DNA of 64,000 nucleotides, from assembly GCA_046704745.1 (NCBI GenBank), contig JBJKRL010000101.1, positions 1-64,000 on the forward strand, in the 5' to 3' direction. A model generated the notes under the pieces. That model did no database searches. It was given only the letters and a program-made list of their open reading frames with translations, and had not been told where the DNA came from. This document shows, piece by piece, positions 10,098 through 19,298 of the stretch (positions within the stretch are counted from its first letter, which is position 1; each line of letters starts with the position of its first letter). A program made the position numbers and the translations under genes. This DNA is from CAWGGS01 sp046704745 (GTDB lineage: Bacteria > Desulfobacterota > Desulfobulbia > Desulfobulbales > Desulfocapsaceae).

Positions 10098-10463
10098 ACC
10101 TATTCCGTTTTAAAAATAGAGGTAACTTCTCCTCAGTGCTTTTCTGGACAATCAAAAATTTCGTCTGTAGTTTTCAGGTATCGGCTGGGGAATTCTCAAC
10201 TGCCGGTGCCGCAGTCGTCGCGTGAAGATGCAGACAGAAATGGATCTTTCTCCTACACGAGTTTGACAGACAAGTCAAACGAAAAATAAAATTTTACCCA
10301 GAGGGACTCAAACCGGCGGAAAAGGAAAGCGGCCTGCGAACCAGGATTTCAAACGGAACGGGAAGGAAAGAAATTTGTGTTTGAGTTTCTATTTATTACA
10401 AGATATTCTGCAAAAAATGAATCATGGCAGGTTGTAATTTGAATTCCAACACAGGGGAGATCC
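10098..10463. other. Divergent intergenic region upstream of the FHA gene
   Basis: A 366-base gene-free stretch between the leftward response regulator and the rightward FHA gene. Apart from the promoter/operator described at 10261-10292 it contains no convincing gene or RNA. The implied transcript leader for the FHA gene would be about 165 bases. Confidence 0.4.
10261..10292 (+). promoter_or_regulatory. Sigma70-type promoter with overlapping inverted repeat
   Basis: TTGACA (10263-10268) and TAAAAT (10287-10292) are separated by 18 bases and point toward the FHA gene. The -35 box lies inside a perfect inverted repeat, GTTTGAC-agacaa-GTCAAAC (10261-10280), which would suit a repressor site. 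No binding protein is identified. Confidence 0.45.
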
Positions 10464-10949
10464 ATGGACGAAAAACAGACAATTCTCGATGTAGTAACAC
10501 CCAAGGCTGTGTTGAAGGCCATGACCCCGGAATCTATAAAGGCGACACCTCAATTATCGTTGGTGGAAGGAGTCGTCTGTATTAGAAAATTTCCGTTCAG
10601 GGTCGGTAGAGAATCTCGAATCAAGAAGATCAACGGGAGGCTGGAAAGGATTGAAAGGGCGAAGCTTGATAACAGGCCCCCCAGCAACGATCTCTACCTG
10701 GTCGACGACGGACATCTTTTGAATATCTCCAGAGAGCATTTCCAGATCGAAAAAAGCGGCAATGATTACGTGCTGGTTGACAGGGGAAGTGCCTGTGGTA
10801 CCAGAGTTGGAGAGATAAGCGTCGGAGGAAATGATTCCACCGGGAGTCTGCCGCTCAAAGATGGGGATATGATCTGTGTCGGCACTAAGACCAGCCCCTA
10901 CATTTTTCAATTTATTACGTTGGACGAATTCGAATTCCAGCAAAAATAA
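10464..10949 (+). CDS. FHA-domain protein
   Basis: A 161-residue soluble protein. After a leader of about 40 residues it contains an FHA phosphothreonine-binding domain: GRES near residue 49, ISREHFQIE near residue 92, then a GSACGTRVG turn, and LKDGD with FQF at the end. FHA domains bind pThr-containing partners and usually work with Ser/Thr kinases, secretion systems or cell-envelope regulators. No kinase gene lies beside it. The start has GGGGAG about 6 bases upstream. It is convergent with folP, 15 bases away. The domain is clear; the biological role is not. Confidence 0.82.
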   Translation: MDEKQTILDVVTPKAVLKAMTPESIKATPQLSLVEGVVCIRKFPFRVGRESRIKKINGRLERIERAKLDNRPPSNDLYLVDDGHLLNISREHFQIEKSGNDYVLVDRGSACGTRVGEISVGGNDSTGSLPLKDGDMICVGTKTSPYIFQFITLDEFEFQQK

Positions 10950-10964
10950 CTGTGGGCCGCCGGT

Positions 10965-11771
10965 CTAGTCGGCATTCGCTACGGCAAGGGCTACCTGAAG
11001 GGCCTGGCGGGTCGATGCAACATCGTGGACACGGATAATTGCCACGTTCTTGTCTAGGGCAAGGGCAGCAACCACGGCAGTGGGCAGGTCACGATGGTCC
11101 GCCTCCAGGCCGGTTATATCGCCGAGAAATCTCTTTCGCGAATGGCCGAGAAGGACAGGGAGTCCCAACTCGGAAAAGCGCTCCAGATGCTTTATGATGG
11201 TCAGGTTATGCTGCCGAGTCTTGCCGAAGCCGATGCCGGGATCGATGATAAGCCTGTTGCGATCTACACCGTTATCCTCCAGCATGGCAATCTTTCCACG
11301 AAAAAACTCCAAGATCTCCTTGATGACATCGTCATAATGGGGATTGATCTGCATGGTCTCCGGGGTCCCCTGCATGTGCATGAGAATAACAGGAGCCGAA
11401 GTCTTTTTGACCAAAGAGAGCATTTCCCCGTCCTTCCCCAGAGCTGAGATATCGTTTATGATATCGGCCCCGGCCGCAATTGCCTCCCTGGCCACCTCGG
11501 CCTTGGTGGTGTCGATTGAGATTTCGGTCTTGTGATGTTTTCGGATTTCCTCAATGACGGGCAAAACGCGTCGCAGCTCTTCTTCGGAGGATACTCCGGC
11601 GGAAAATGGCCGGGTGGATTCTCCTCCGATATCAATGATATCGACGCCTCCGGCAATCATTGCTTCTGCTTGTTGTATAGCAGCATGAGATGAGAAATGC
11701 CGGCCACCGTCGGAAAACGAGTCCGGTGTCGTATTGATAATACCCATTATCTTGATACCGGCTGTCGGCAT
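10965..11771 (-). CDS. folP: Dihydropteroate synthase
   Basis: A 268-residue cytoplasmic enzyme of folate synthesis that joins 6-hydroxymethyl-dihydropterin diphosphate to p-aminobenzoate. The family signatures are present: MGIINTTPDSFSDGG near the N-terminus (diphosphate loop), IDIGGESTRP, NDISAL, DPGIGFGKT and GHSRKRFLG near the C-terminal third. The frame extends to a TTG at 11792, but the ATG at 11771 is chosen because AAAGAGAAAG precedes it and the homology begins there. It starts 37 bases after the ftsH stop, and ftsH-folP is a widespread pairing, so the two are probably co-transcribed. Confidence 0.95.
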   Translation of the reverse strand: MPTAGIKIMGIINTTPDSFSDGGRHFSSHAAIQQAEAMIAGGVDIIDIGGESTRPFSAGVSSEEELRRVLPVIEEIRKHHKTEISIDTTKAEVAREAIAAGADIINDISALGKDGEMLSLVKKTSAPVILMHMQGTPETMQINPHYDDVIKEILEFFRGKIAMLEDNGVDRNRLIIDPGIGFGKTRQHNLTIIKHLERFSELGLPVLLGHSRKRFLGDITGLEADHRDLPTAVVAALALDKNVAIIRVHDVASTRQALQVALAVANAD

Positions 11772-11808
11772 GTAGCTTTCTCTTTTGAGCAAATGCTTTA
11801 AAAGCAGA

Positions 11809-13779
11809 TCAGGATGTGACCGTCGAATCGTTATTGTCCGGTGTCTTTGGTGAAGGGGTTTCAGAAAGAGTAGGATTTACAGAATCGTTTGTCTCTTTCG
11901 TCTCCTTCACTGTTTCAGATTCCGGTGTCTCCTCGGCCGATGGAGGAGGGGCAGTCTTGGTTTCTTGCGGTGGAAACCTTTCCGGGTGCAGCTCGCTCAT
12001 GATCCGTTCGATATCGCTTAAGACAATGGTTTCCCGCTCCAAGAGTTCTTCCGCCATCCGGGCCAGGATATCCTTGTTCTCTTCCAGAAGCTTAATGGCG
12101 GTGTCCTTGGCCTGGTAGATGATTTTTTTGACCGCCAAGTCTATTTGACGAGCTGTTTCTTCGCTGAAGTCACGGTGTTGAGCAATTTCGCGACCAAGGA
12201 AAATCTGTTCTTCCTTTTTCCCGTAGGTAAGTGGGCCGAGTTCATCGCTCATCCCCCATTCGCACACCATTTTTCTTGCCAGCTCGGTAGCTCGTTCCAG
12301 ATCGTTGCCCGCACCTGTGGTGATCTCCCCAAAGATGATGTCCTCGGCTACCCGTCCACCGAAAAGGATACACAAGGTATGCTCCAGGAATTGCTTGGAC
12401 CGGGTGTATTTTTCATCCGTGGGCAACTGCATGGTCAGACCGAGTGCCCGGCCGCGTGGGATAATGGTTACTTTGTGGATAGGATCGGTATCCGGGAGCA
12501 GTTTTGCCACCAGGGCATGACCTGCTTCATGGTAGGCCGTGACCTCTTTTTCTTTCTCGGTAATGATCATGGAGCGCCTTTCCGCACCCATCATAATCTT
12601 GTCCTTGGCCTTTTCCAGCAGCTCGAGATTGATCTCCTGGGCGCCGCTTCTGGCCGCCATCAGTGCCGCCTCATTGACCAGATTTTCAAGGTCTGCGCCG
12701 GAGAATCCGGGGGTGCCGCGGGCCAGGATTTCCATATCCACATTCTTGGCCATTTTGATTTTCCTGCCGTAGATTTCCAAAATCTTTTTGCGTCCACCGA
12801 CGTCGGGTACCGGGACGATAACCTGACGGTCAAATCGGCCGGGGCGAAGCAGTGCCGGGTCAAGTACGTCAGGTCTGTTGGTTGCGGCGACGATGATTAC
12901 ACCTTCACTGGACTCAAAACCGTCCATCTCAACCAGGAGCTGGTTTAAGGTCTGTTCACGTTCGTCGTGTCCGCCACCGAGGCCTGCGCCTCGATGCCGA
13001 CCCACCGCATCGATCTCATCTATAAAGATGATACAGGGTGCATTTTTCTTCCCTTGGATGAAAAGGTCACGAACGCGGGAGGCGCCGACACCGACGAACA
13101 TCTCAACGAAATCCGAACCCGATATGGTAAAAAAAGGCACATCTGCCTCTCCGGCAATGGCTTTAGCCAAAAGCGTCTTGCCGGTGCCGGGAGAACCGGC
13201 CAAGAGGACCCCTTTGGGGATGCGTCCACCAAGTTTGGTGAACTTTTGAGGATCCTTGAGAAAATCTATAATTTCTTCCAGCTCTTCCTTGGCCTCGTCG
13301 ATACCCGCCACATCATCAAACGTCACCTTGTGCTTGCCTCTTTCCATCAGGCGAGCCCTGGTTTTTCCAAAAGAGAGTGCGCCGCCCTTGCCTCCGCCCT
13401 GCATCTGGCGCATGAAAAAGACCCAGACACCGATCAGGAGCAACATCGGAAACCAGGAAATGAAAATGGTAGTTAAGAAACTTTCCTTCTGATTTTCCTG
13501 GACGGAAACATCAACTCCGGCCTTGCGAAGGGAGGGAAGCAGCTCGGAATCATCAGCCGGGAAAACGGTGCGGAACGGCTTGCCGTCCTTCATGGTCCCG
13601 GTGATAACATCTCCGTTTATACTGATCCGGTTGACCGATTTGGCGACAACGCTGTCCATGAACTGTGTGTAGGTCAGTGTACTGGTATTGGATTGCTGCT
13701 TGTTGAAAATATTAAAAAGCAGGATCATGGTCAGGCCAATGACCAGCCACATGCTGAGATTTTTATAGAAATTGTTCAA
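11809..13779 (-). CDS. ftsH: ATP-dependent zinc metalloprotease FtsH
   Basis: A 656-residue membrane-anchored AAA+ protease that degrades misfolded membrane proteins and short-lived regulators. Two N-terminal membrane helices (about 9-28 and 105-127) flank a short periplasmic domain. The AAA module shows Walker A GSPGTGKT, Walker B IIFIDEID and the second region of homology ending in RPGRFDRQ. The zinc protease motif is HEAGH. The last 60 or so residues are rich in Thr, Pro and Glu and look disordered. The start codon is TTG, supported by a perfect GGAGG 5 bases upstream; no in-frame ATG fits the first helix better. It is followed by folP and preceded by carB on the same strand. Confidence 0.97.
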   Translation of the reverse strand: MNNFYKNLSMWLVIGLTMILLFNIFNKQQSNTSTLTYTQFMDSVVAKSVNRISINGDVITGTMKDGKPFRTVFPADDSELLPSLRKAGVDVSVQENQKESFLTTIFISWFPMLLLIGVWVFFMRQMQGGGKGGALSFGKTRARLMERGKHKVTFDDVAGIDEAKEELEEIIDFLKDPQKFTKLGGRIPKGVLLAGSPGTGKTLLAKAIAGEADVPFFTISGSDFVEMFVGVGASRVRDLFIQGKKNAPCIIFIDEIDAVGRHRGAGLGGGHDEREQTLNQLLVEMDGFESSEGVIIVAATNRPDVLDPALLRPGRFDRQVIVPVPDVGGRKKILEIYGRKIKMAKNVDMEILARGTPGFSGADLENLVNEAALMAARSGAQEINLELLEKAKDKIMMGAERRSMIITEKEKEVTAYHEAGHALVAKLLPDTDPIHKVTIIPRGRALGLTMQLPTDEKYTRSKQFLEHTLCILFGGRVAEDIIFGEITTGAGNDLERATELARKMVCEWGMSDELGPLTYGKKEEQIFLGREIAQHRDFSEETARQIDLAVKKIIYQAKDTAIKLLEENKDILARMAEELLERETIVLSDIERIMSELHPERFPPQETKTAPPPSAEETPESETVKETKETNDSVNPTLSETPSPKTPDNNDSTVTS

Positions 13780-13896
13780 AGAGTCCTCCGGTGGCTCTTA
13801 AAATTTACGTAATTACCCGTTGTCTGATCTTTTTTGGATACAGAAACGATCGTATGCACTATTGTTTCGTGTTGGTGCCATTATTGTAAAGCATAA

Positions 13897-16800
13897 TTAT
13901 TGGATGTCGAGTTGGAAAGTTGGTTTTTTTTTCTTTTTCACTACCTTGGTAAAGTACTGGATGGGATTGACACCGACTGAGGCCGACTGCATCTCTTTCA
14001 AGGCCCTGACCAATGCAGCGGCTCCCGTTGCTGTGGTCGTATAAGGGATATGGAAATCCAGTGCAGCCCGTCTGATGGTATACGAGTCTTCGGTGGTGCG
14101 CCTGCCGAACGAGGTGTTGACAATCCAGGTGACGTCGTGGTCCATAATCCTGTCCAGTATATGAGGGCGTCCCTGGGAAATCTTTTTTACCTTTTCGCAG
14201 GAGACTTTGTTGTCTTTCAGGTAGTTGGCGGTGCCTTCGGTCGCCAGAATGGCAAAGCCCAGATCGACCAAGGCCTTGGCTACCGGCACCAGGGCCTTTT
14301 TGTCGCTGTCGCGAACGCTTATGAATACATTTCCGGAAGTCGGCAACTTGGAACCGGCGGCCAGATAGGATTTGGCCAAGGCCAGTCCCAGGTTGTCGTC
14401 GATGCCCATCACCTCGCCGGTGGATTTCATCTCCGGGCCGAGCAGGGTGTCGACGTTGGGAAAACGATCAAAAGGGAAAACCGCCTCCTTGACTGCCCAG
14501 TGGTCGATTTCGACCTCTTCGGTCAGGCCCAACTCGGGCAGGGTGGCGCCCAGCATGATTTTGGTGGCCAGTTTGGCCAGCGGCACACCGGTGGCCTTGC
14601 TGACGAAGGGGACGGTCCTTGAGGCGCGTGGGTTCACCTCCAAGACATAGAGGTCCTTGTTTTTTACAGCGTACTGGACATTCATAAGCCCGATAACGCC
14701 AAGTTCCTTTGCCATGGCCCTGGTCGCCCGTTTTATCTCGTCGATCAAATTCTCCGACAGCGTATGAGGCGGCAGTACACATGCAGAATCTCCCGAATGG
14801 ATTCCTGCCTCCTCGATATGCTCCATAATCCCGCCTATTACCGTCATCTTGCTGTCGCATATTGCATCGACGTCCACTTCGATAGCATCCTGGAGGAACT
14901 TGTCGATTAAGACCGGATGCTCAAGGACAGTACCGCCCACGGCCTTCATGAATTCTTCGATGCCCTCATCGGTATAGACGATGCGCATATCCCGGCCTCC
15001 GAGGACATAGGAGGGCCGGACCACCACCGGATAGCCGATGCGCTTGGCTGCAGTCAGTGCCTCTTCCAAGGTGTGAGCGGTATCGTTGTCCGGCTGTCGG
15101 AGGTTCAATTTCTGCAGAAATTGCTGGAAGCGTTTGCGGTCCTCGGCGCGGTCGATGGCATCGGGCTGGGTGCCTATGATCTTGACTCCGGCCTGTTCCA
15201 ACGGCACGGCCAGGTTGAGAGGGGTCTGGCCTCCGAACTGCACGATAACCCCGTCAGGTCGCTCCTGATCGATGATGTTTAAGACATCCTCTCTGGTCAA
15301 TGGTTCGAAGTACAGCTTGTCTGACGTATCATAGTCTGTGGAAACGGTTTCCGGATTGGAATTGACCATGATTGATTCGATTCCGATCTCTTTCAAGGCA
15401 AAGGCGGCATGTACACAGCAATAGTCAAACTCGATACCTTGGCCTATCCGGTTAGGGCCGCCGCCCAAGATCACGATCTTCTTGAGGTCGGTGATCCTGG
15501 CCTCGTTTTCCATCTCATATGTGGAGTAATAATACGGGGTGTAGGATTCGAACTCCGCCGCACAGGTGTCAACCAGTTTATAGACCGGAACTACTCCCAG
15601 CTTCTTCCTCAATTCCCGGACATCATCTCTTGCAGTTCCAGTGAGGCAGGAGATCTGATAATCTGAAAAACCTTCGCTTTTGCATTTTTGCAGGAAGGGG
15701 GCATCAAGGCCTTGAAAGCCGCGTTCGCAGATCATTTGCTCCGTTTCGACGAGCTGTTTGAGGTTGTGTAAAAACCAGGGGTCGATGGCGGAGAGTTTAT
15801 AGATCCGTTCGATCGGCATGTTGCGTTTCAGCGCTTCGTAAATATGCGCGATGCGTTTTGAGTTGGGGACCCTGAGACCTCTTTCCAGGTCTTCGGTTTC
15901 CAGGTGCTCAAGGATGTCCTTGCCGTCGCCGCCGAAACCGAACCGGCCCATTTCCAGAGAACGCATTCCTTTCTGGAAGGCCTCCTTAAAGGTCCTGCCG
16001 ATGGCCATGGTCTCACCCACCGATTTCATGGATGTGGTCAGGATGTCGGCCGTCTGCGGAAACTTCTCAAACGTCCAACGGGGAATTTTGACCACGCAGT
16101 AATCGATGGACGGTTCAAACGACGCATAGGTCTCGCGGGTGATGTCGTTTTTGATCTCATCCAGGGTGTAGCCCACTGCCAATTTGGCGGCGATTTTTGC
16201 TATGGGAAAGCCGGTGGCCTTGGAAGCAAGAGCCGAACTTCTCGAGACCCTGGGGTTCATTTCGATGACCATCATCTCACCGTCTACGGGATTGACGGCA
16301 AACTGGACGTTGGAGCCGCCGGTTTCAACGCCGATCTCGCGGATGATGGCTATTGCTGCATCACGCATATCTTGATATTCCCGGTCGGTAAGGGTCTGAG
16401 CCGGGGCAACGGTGATTGAATCGCCGGTGTGGACACCCATGGCGTCCACGTTCTCGATGGAACAGATAATGACGACGTTGTCGTTCTTGTCCCGCATCAC
16501 TTCAAGCTCGAACTCCTTCCATCCCAGGAGGCTGCGCTCCAGCATGATTTCATTCGTCATCGACAGATCAAGGCCGGCGGTGCAGAGTTGTTCCAGCTCC
16601 TGGCGATTGTAAGCGACCCCACCGCCGGTTCCGCCAAGGGTGAAGCTCGGCCGGACGATAATGGGGAATCCGATGTCATCGGCGGCCGCCATAGCGTCGG
16701 CCTTGGTGTGGACAATGGCCGATTCCGGTACCTTCAGGCCGATGGCCTTCATCGCCGCCCGGAATTCCTCGCGACCTTCTGCCTTGCGGATGACATCGAT

Positions 16801-17157
16801 GTTTGCCGCCAGCAGTTCGACATTGTATTTCTCAAGTATTCCGGTCTCTGCCACCTTGATCGCGGTATTCAATGCCGTCTGGCCGCCCAGAGTGGGAAGC
16901 AGGGCATCAGGCCGTTCTTTTTCGATGAACGTGACGACTATTTCCGGGGTAATCGGTTCAATATAGGTACTGTCAGCCAATTCGGGGTCGGTCATAATGG
17001 TGGCCGGGTTGGAATTGATAAGGATGATCTCGTACCCTTCCTCTTTCAACGCCTTGACCGCTTGGGCACCAGAGTAATCGAACTCACAGGCCTGGCTGAT
17101 GATGATCGGCCCTGAGCCGATGATAAGTATTTTGTGAATGTCGGTTCGTTTCGGCAT
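13897..17157 (-). CDS. carB: Carbamoyl-phosphate synthase large subunit
   Basis: A 1086-residue subunit that makes carbamoyl phosphate from bicarbonate, ammonia (channelled from CarA) and two ATP, feeding pyrimidine and arginine synthesis. The two tandem ATP-grasp halves are evident: the first opens with KILIIGSGP and contains RPSFTLGGTGGG, the second opens with KIVILGGGPNRIGQGIEFD and contains RPSYVLGGR. The C-terminal MGS-like regulatory domain follows (SVRDSDK, TEGTA, VNTSFG). Length is normal for bacterial CarB. It lies 79 bases after carA. The last few residues are Lys-rich, which is not part of the conserved core. Confidence 0.97.
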   Translation of the reverse strand: MPKRTDIHKILIIGSGPIIISQACEFDYSGAQAVKALKEEGYEIILINSNPATIMTDPELADSTYIEPITPEIVVTFIEKERPDALLPTLGGQTALNTAIKVAETGILEKYNVELLAANIDVIRKAEGREEFRAAMKAIGLKVPESAIVHTKADAMAAADDIGFPIIVRPSFTLGGTGGGVAYNRQELEQLCTAGLDLSMTNEIMLERSLLGWKEFELEVMRDKNDNVVIICSIENVDAMGVHTGDSITVAPAQTLTDREYQDMRDAAIAIIREIGVETGGSNVQFAVNPVDGEMMVIEMNPRVSRSSALASKATGFPIAKIAAKLAVGYTLDEIKNDITRETYASFEPSIDYCVVKIPRWTFEKFPQTADILTTSMKSVGETMAIGRTFKEAFQKGMRSLEMGRFGFGGDGKDILEHLETEDLERGLRVPNSKRIAHIYEALKRNMPIERIYKLSAIDPWFLHNLKQLVETEQMICERGFQGLDAPFLQKCKSEGFSDYQISCLTGTARDDVRELRKKLGVVPVYKLVDTCAAEFESYTPYYYSTYEMENEARITDLKKIVILGGGPNRIGQGIEFDYCCVHAAFALKEIGIESIMVNSNPETVSTDYDTSDKLYFEPLTREDVLNIIDQERPDGVIVQFGGQTPLNLAVPLEQAGVKIIGTQPDAIDRAEDRKRFQQFLQKLNLRQPDNDTAHTLEEALTAAKRIGYPVVVRPSYVLGGRDMRIVYTDEGIEEFMKAVGGTVLEHPVLIDKFLQDAIEVDVDAICDSKMTVIGGIMEHIEEAGIHSGDSACVLPPHTLSENLIDEIKRATRAMAKELGVIGLMNVQYAVKNKDLYVLEVNPRASRTVPFVSKATGVPLAKLATKIMLGATLPELGLTEEVEIDHWAVKEAVFPFDRFPNVDTLLGPEMKSTGEVMGIDDNLGLALAKSYLAAGSKLPTSGNVFISVRDSDKKALVPVAKALVDLGFAILATEGTANYLKDNKVSCEKVKKISQGRPHILDRIMDHDVTWIVNTSFGRRTTEDSYTIRRAALDFHIPYTTTATGAAALVRALKEMQSASVGVNPIQYFTKVVKKKKKPTFQLDIQ

Positions 17158-17236
17158 GGTTATTCTATTTTTAGGTCAATAATGGTCTTATATTTCCTCT
17201 CTGACCGCGGACAGGCTGAAATCGCCCATTGCAGTC

Positions 17237-18358
17237 TTATCCTCTCATCATCTTGATAAAGCGATCGAACAGGTAGCGTGCATCATGGGGCCCCGGTGCA
17301 TGTTCCGGGTGGTATTGGACCGAAAACGCGGGGAATTTTTTATGCCGCATTCCTTCGTTGCTGCCGTCGTTGAGATTGATATGGGTGATCTCGACCTCAT
17401 TGGGATCGAGTGAAGTTGGATCGACGCAGAAACCGTGATTTTGCGAGGTGATCTCCACATGACCGGTGGTCAGATCCTTGACCGGCTGATTGCCGCCGCG
17501 ATGGCCGAATTTCAGCTTATATGTCGTGCCTCCGTAAGCCAGTCCCATCATCTGATGACCAAGACAGATTCCAAAGATGGGGATCTTTCCAAGGAGTTCT
17601 CTTATCGTTGCTACAACACCTCGAACACCTGCCGGATCCCCCGGACCGTTGGAGAGGAAGATACCGTCCGGCTGCATTGCAAGCACTGTTTCCGCCTCGG
17701 TCGTAGCCGGCACTGCCTGGATCAGGCAGCCCTTTTCGGCCAGGATCCGGAATTGATTGTATTTGATGCCGAAATCAAAGGCCACAACCTTCCAAGGCTT
17801 TTCGGCTTGGCAGCTCGCGGTGCTGAAATTACTACCCGGCACGGGACCATTCTCGGTCCAGCCGTAGGGTTCGGGGCAGGTTACCCGTTCCACCATATCG
17901 ACGCCGATCAGTCCACTCCAGGAGCGGGCGCGTTCGATGAGCGAGTCCGGGTTAAGATCCCGGGTGGAGACGATCCCCTTCAGGGCTCCAGCTGTGCGTA
18001 TATGTCTTACCAGTGCTCTGGTGTCGAAACCCTCGACTCCTAACACATCATGCTTTATCAAAAAATCGGCCAGGGTCATGGTCGAGCGGAAATTGGAGGG
18101 AATCCGGTTATACTCTTTGACCAGAAAGGCCTTGGGATGAACAGCCGCCGATTCCATGTCGTCGGCGTTGATGCCGTAATTGCCTATCAGAGGATAGGTC
18201 ATAGTGACGATTTGGCCGGTATAGGATGGGTCGGTGAGAACCTCCTGGTACCCGCTCATGGAGGTGTTGAAGACGATTTCGCCCACCGCCTCACCTTGTC
18301 CGGTAAATGAGAGCCCCTCAAAGATCGTTCCATCTTCCAAGGCGATAAGTGCTTTCAT
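17237..18358 (-). CDS. carA: Carbamoyl-phosphate synthase small subunit (glutaminase)
   Basis: A 373-residue subunit that hydrolyses glutamine and delivers ammonia to CarB. The N-terminal small-subunit domain (about 1-150) has SGYQEVLTDPSY. The C-terminal class I glutamine amidotransferase domain has the nucleophile Cys in GICLGHQMMGLA and the His-Glu pair in VQYHPEHAPGPHD. The ATG at 18358 is preceded by GGGA at normal spacing. It is the first gene of a probable carA-carB-ftsH-folP run, with a good promoter about 200 bases upstream. Confidence 0.97.
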   Translation of the reverse strand: MKALIALEDGTIFEGLSFTGQGEAVGEIVFNTSMSGYQEVLTDPSYTGQIVTMTYPLIGNYGINADDMESAAVHPKAFLVKEYNRIPSNFRSTMTLADFLIKHDVLGVEGFDTRALVRHIRTAGALKGIVSTRDLNPDSLIERARSWSGLIGVDMVERVTCPEPYGWTENGPVPGSNFSTASCQAEKPWKVVAFDFGIKYNQFRILAEKGCLIQAVPATTEAETVLAMQPDGIFLSNGPGDPAGVRGVVATIRELLGKIPIFGICLGHQMMGLAYGGTTYKLKFGHRGGNQPVKDLTTGHVEITSQNHGFCVDPTSLDPNEVEITHINLNDGSNEGMRHKKFPAFSVQYHPEHAPGPHDARYLFDRFIKMMRG

Positions 18359-18555
18359 GCGTTGTCCCTTCGTTTTCGCGCGTCTTCGGATACCAAAGCC
18401 CCTTTTTAAAGAGTTGAGGAACCGATTGTTTTAAAAGATGTGCAAATTGCTGCCGGACTGCGGAGGATGTGACCTTAACGGATTTTTGGGATCTGTTGTA
18501 TCACGTTTCAAACAGACTGTCGTTTTTTTGCAAGTCGAGCAGGCAAAATTATAGT

Positions 18556-18584
18556 ATTAAACCCGGAAATTGGATTTGCGTCAA
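18556..18584 (-). promoter_or_regulatory. Predicted sigma70 promoter of carAB
   Basis: On the minus strand TTGACG (18584-18579) and TTTAAT (18561-18556) are 17 bases apart, matching five of six consensus bases in each box, about 200 bases upstream of the carA ATG. A second TATAAT lies just downstream but without a -35 at the usual distance. Confidence 0.5.
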
Positions 18585-18606
18585 CAGGAAACGGGAAACA
18601 AGGGGG

Positions 18607-18629
18607 GAACCGGGGACTTATCCCGGTTC
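18607..18629 (-). terminator. Hairpin at the end of the small KOW-like gene
   Basis: GAACCGGG (18607-18614) pairs with CCCGGTTC (18622-18629) around a 7-base loop, directly after the stop codon of the minus-strand gene at 18630. The following minus-strand bases contain only a broken T run, so termination may be inefficient. Confidence 0.4.
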
Positions 18630-18860
18630 TTATCGGTCAGGATGCGGCCATGAGCCGTCTTTTTCTTCTTTCATGAAGTAGCAAAAACGATCCCAGGTAA
18701 ACTCCCGATGTGATATTGGACAGCGAAGGGTTACTTTCTTCTCGGTTACCCCAATAACCTCCCAATCTCCACGGCGCGGCCCGTCTTCTATATATACCTT
18801 CTGGCCCACCTTAAACGGATAAGCGCGGAAGGTCATGACGGATTGAGGTGTAGTATTCAT
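18630..18860 (-). CDS. Small conserved-looking protein with KOW/SH3-like fold
   Basis: A 76-residue basic protein. The core, KVGQKVYIEDGPRRGDWEVI followed by beta-rich sequence, resembles a short KOW/SH3-like barrel, as in small RNA- or protein-binding proteins. The C-terminus ends in charged residues. The frame is open up to 19001, but the ATG at 18860 is chosen because AAAGGA lies about 6 bases before it and the upstream residues do not continue the fold. It is a single gene with a hairpin right after its stop. I do not recognise a named family, so the functional reading is tentative. Confidence 0.65.
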   Translation of the reverse strand: MNTTPQSVMTFRAYPFKVGQKVYIEDGPRRGDWEVIGVTEKKVTLRCPISHREFTWDRFCYFMKEEKDGSWPHPDR

Positions 18861-19298
18861 ATGAAATCCTTTTGTTGTTCTTACAGAGCTGGCGCAATTT
18901 TCTTGTCGAAAAAATACGTAAGGTGAAATCTTTCCCGTAACCTTAATCATTGCATATGAAAATTCAGCAGCAAAAGATAATTGTGAATTTTTTACAAACA
19001 TTTTACTTTTTTTCCCTGCCTTGCCTGAGTATAGTATAACTGATCGCTTTTCCCCAAAATCCGTTGCATAGAAGCTATCCCATTATGCTGAACTGGATAA
19101 TAACCTATAGAAAATCAGTAATCTTGTCGTAAAACAAGGAAACAAATCATACGGCACTCTAAAACCTGACGTTACGCAGGTGTCAACAAAGAAGAGTTGT
19201 AGCTGTCGGTTATTTGTCATGTCTTTTGTTTAGCTTACGGCATTTTGGGTATGTTTAGAAACTGAGTCTATCGAGCAACCATATACCGGTTAAAAAAT
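18861..19298. other. Divergent gene-free region
   Basis: This 438-base AT-rich stretch lies between the leftward small gene and the rightward transglycosylase gene. It must contain both promoters. I see no convincing -35/-10 pair toward the right, no strong hairpin and no gene-like frame. Confidence 0.4.
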
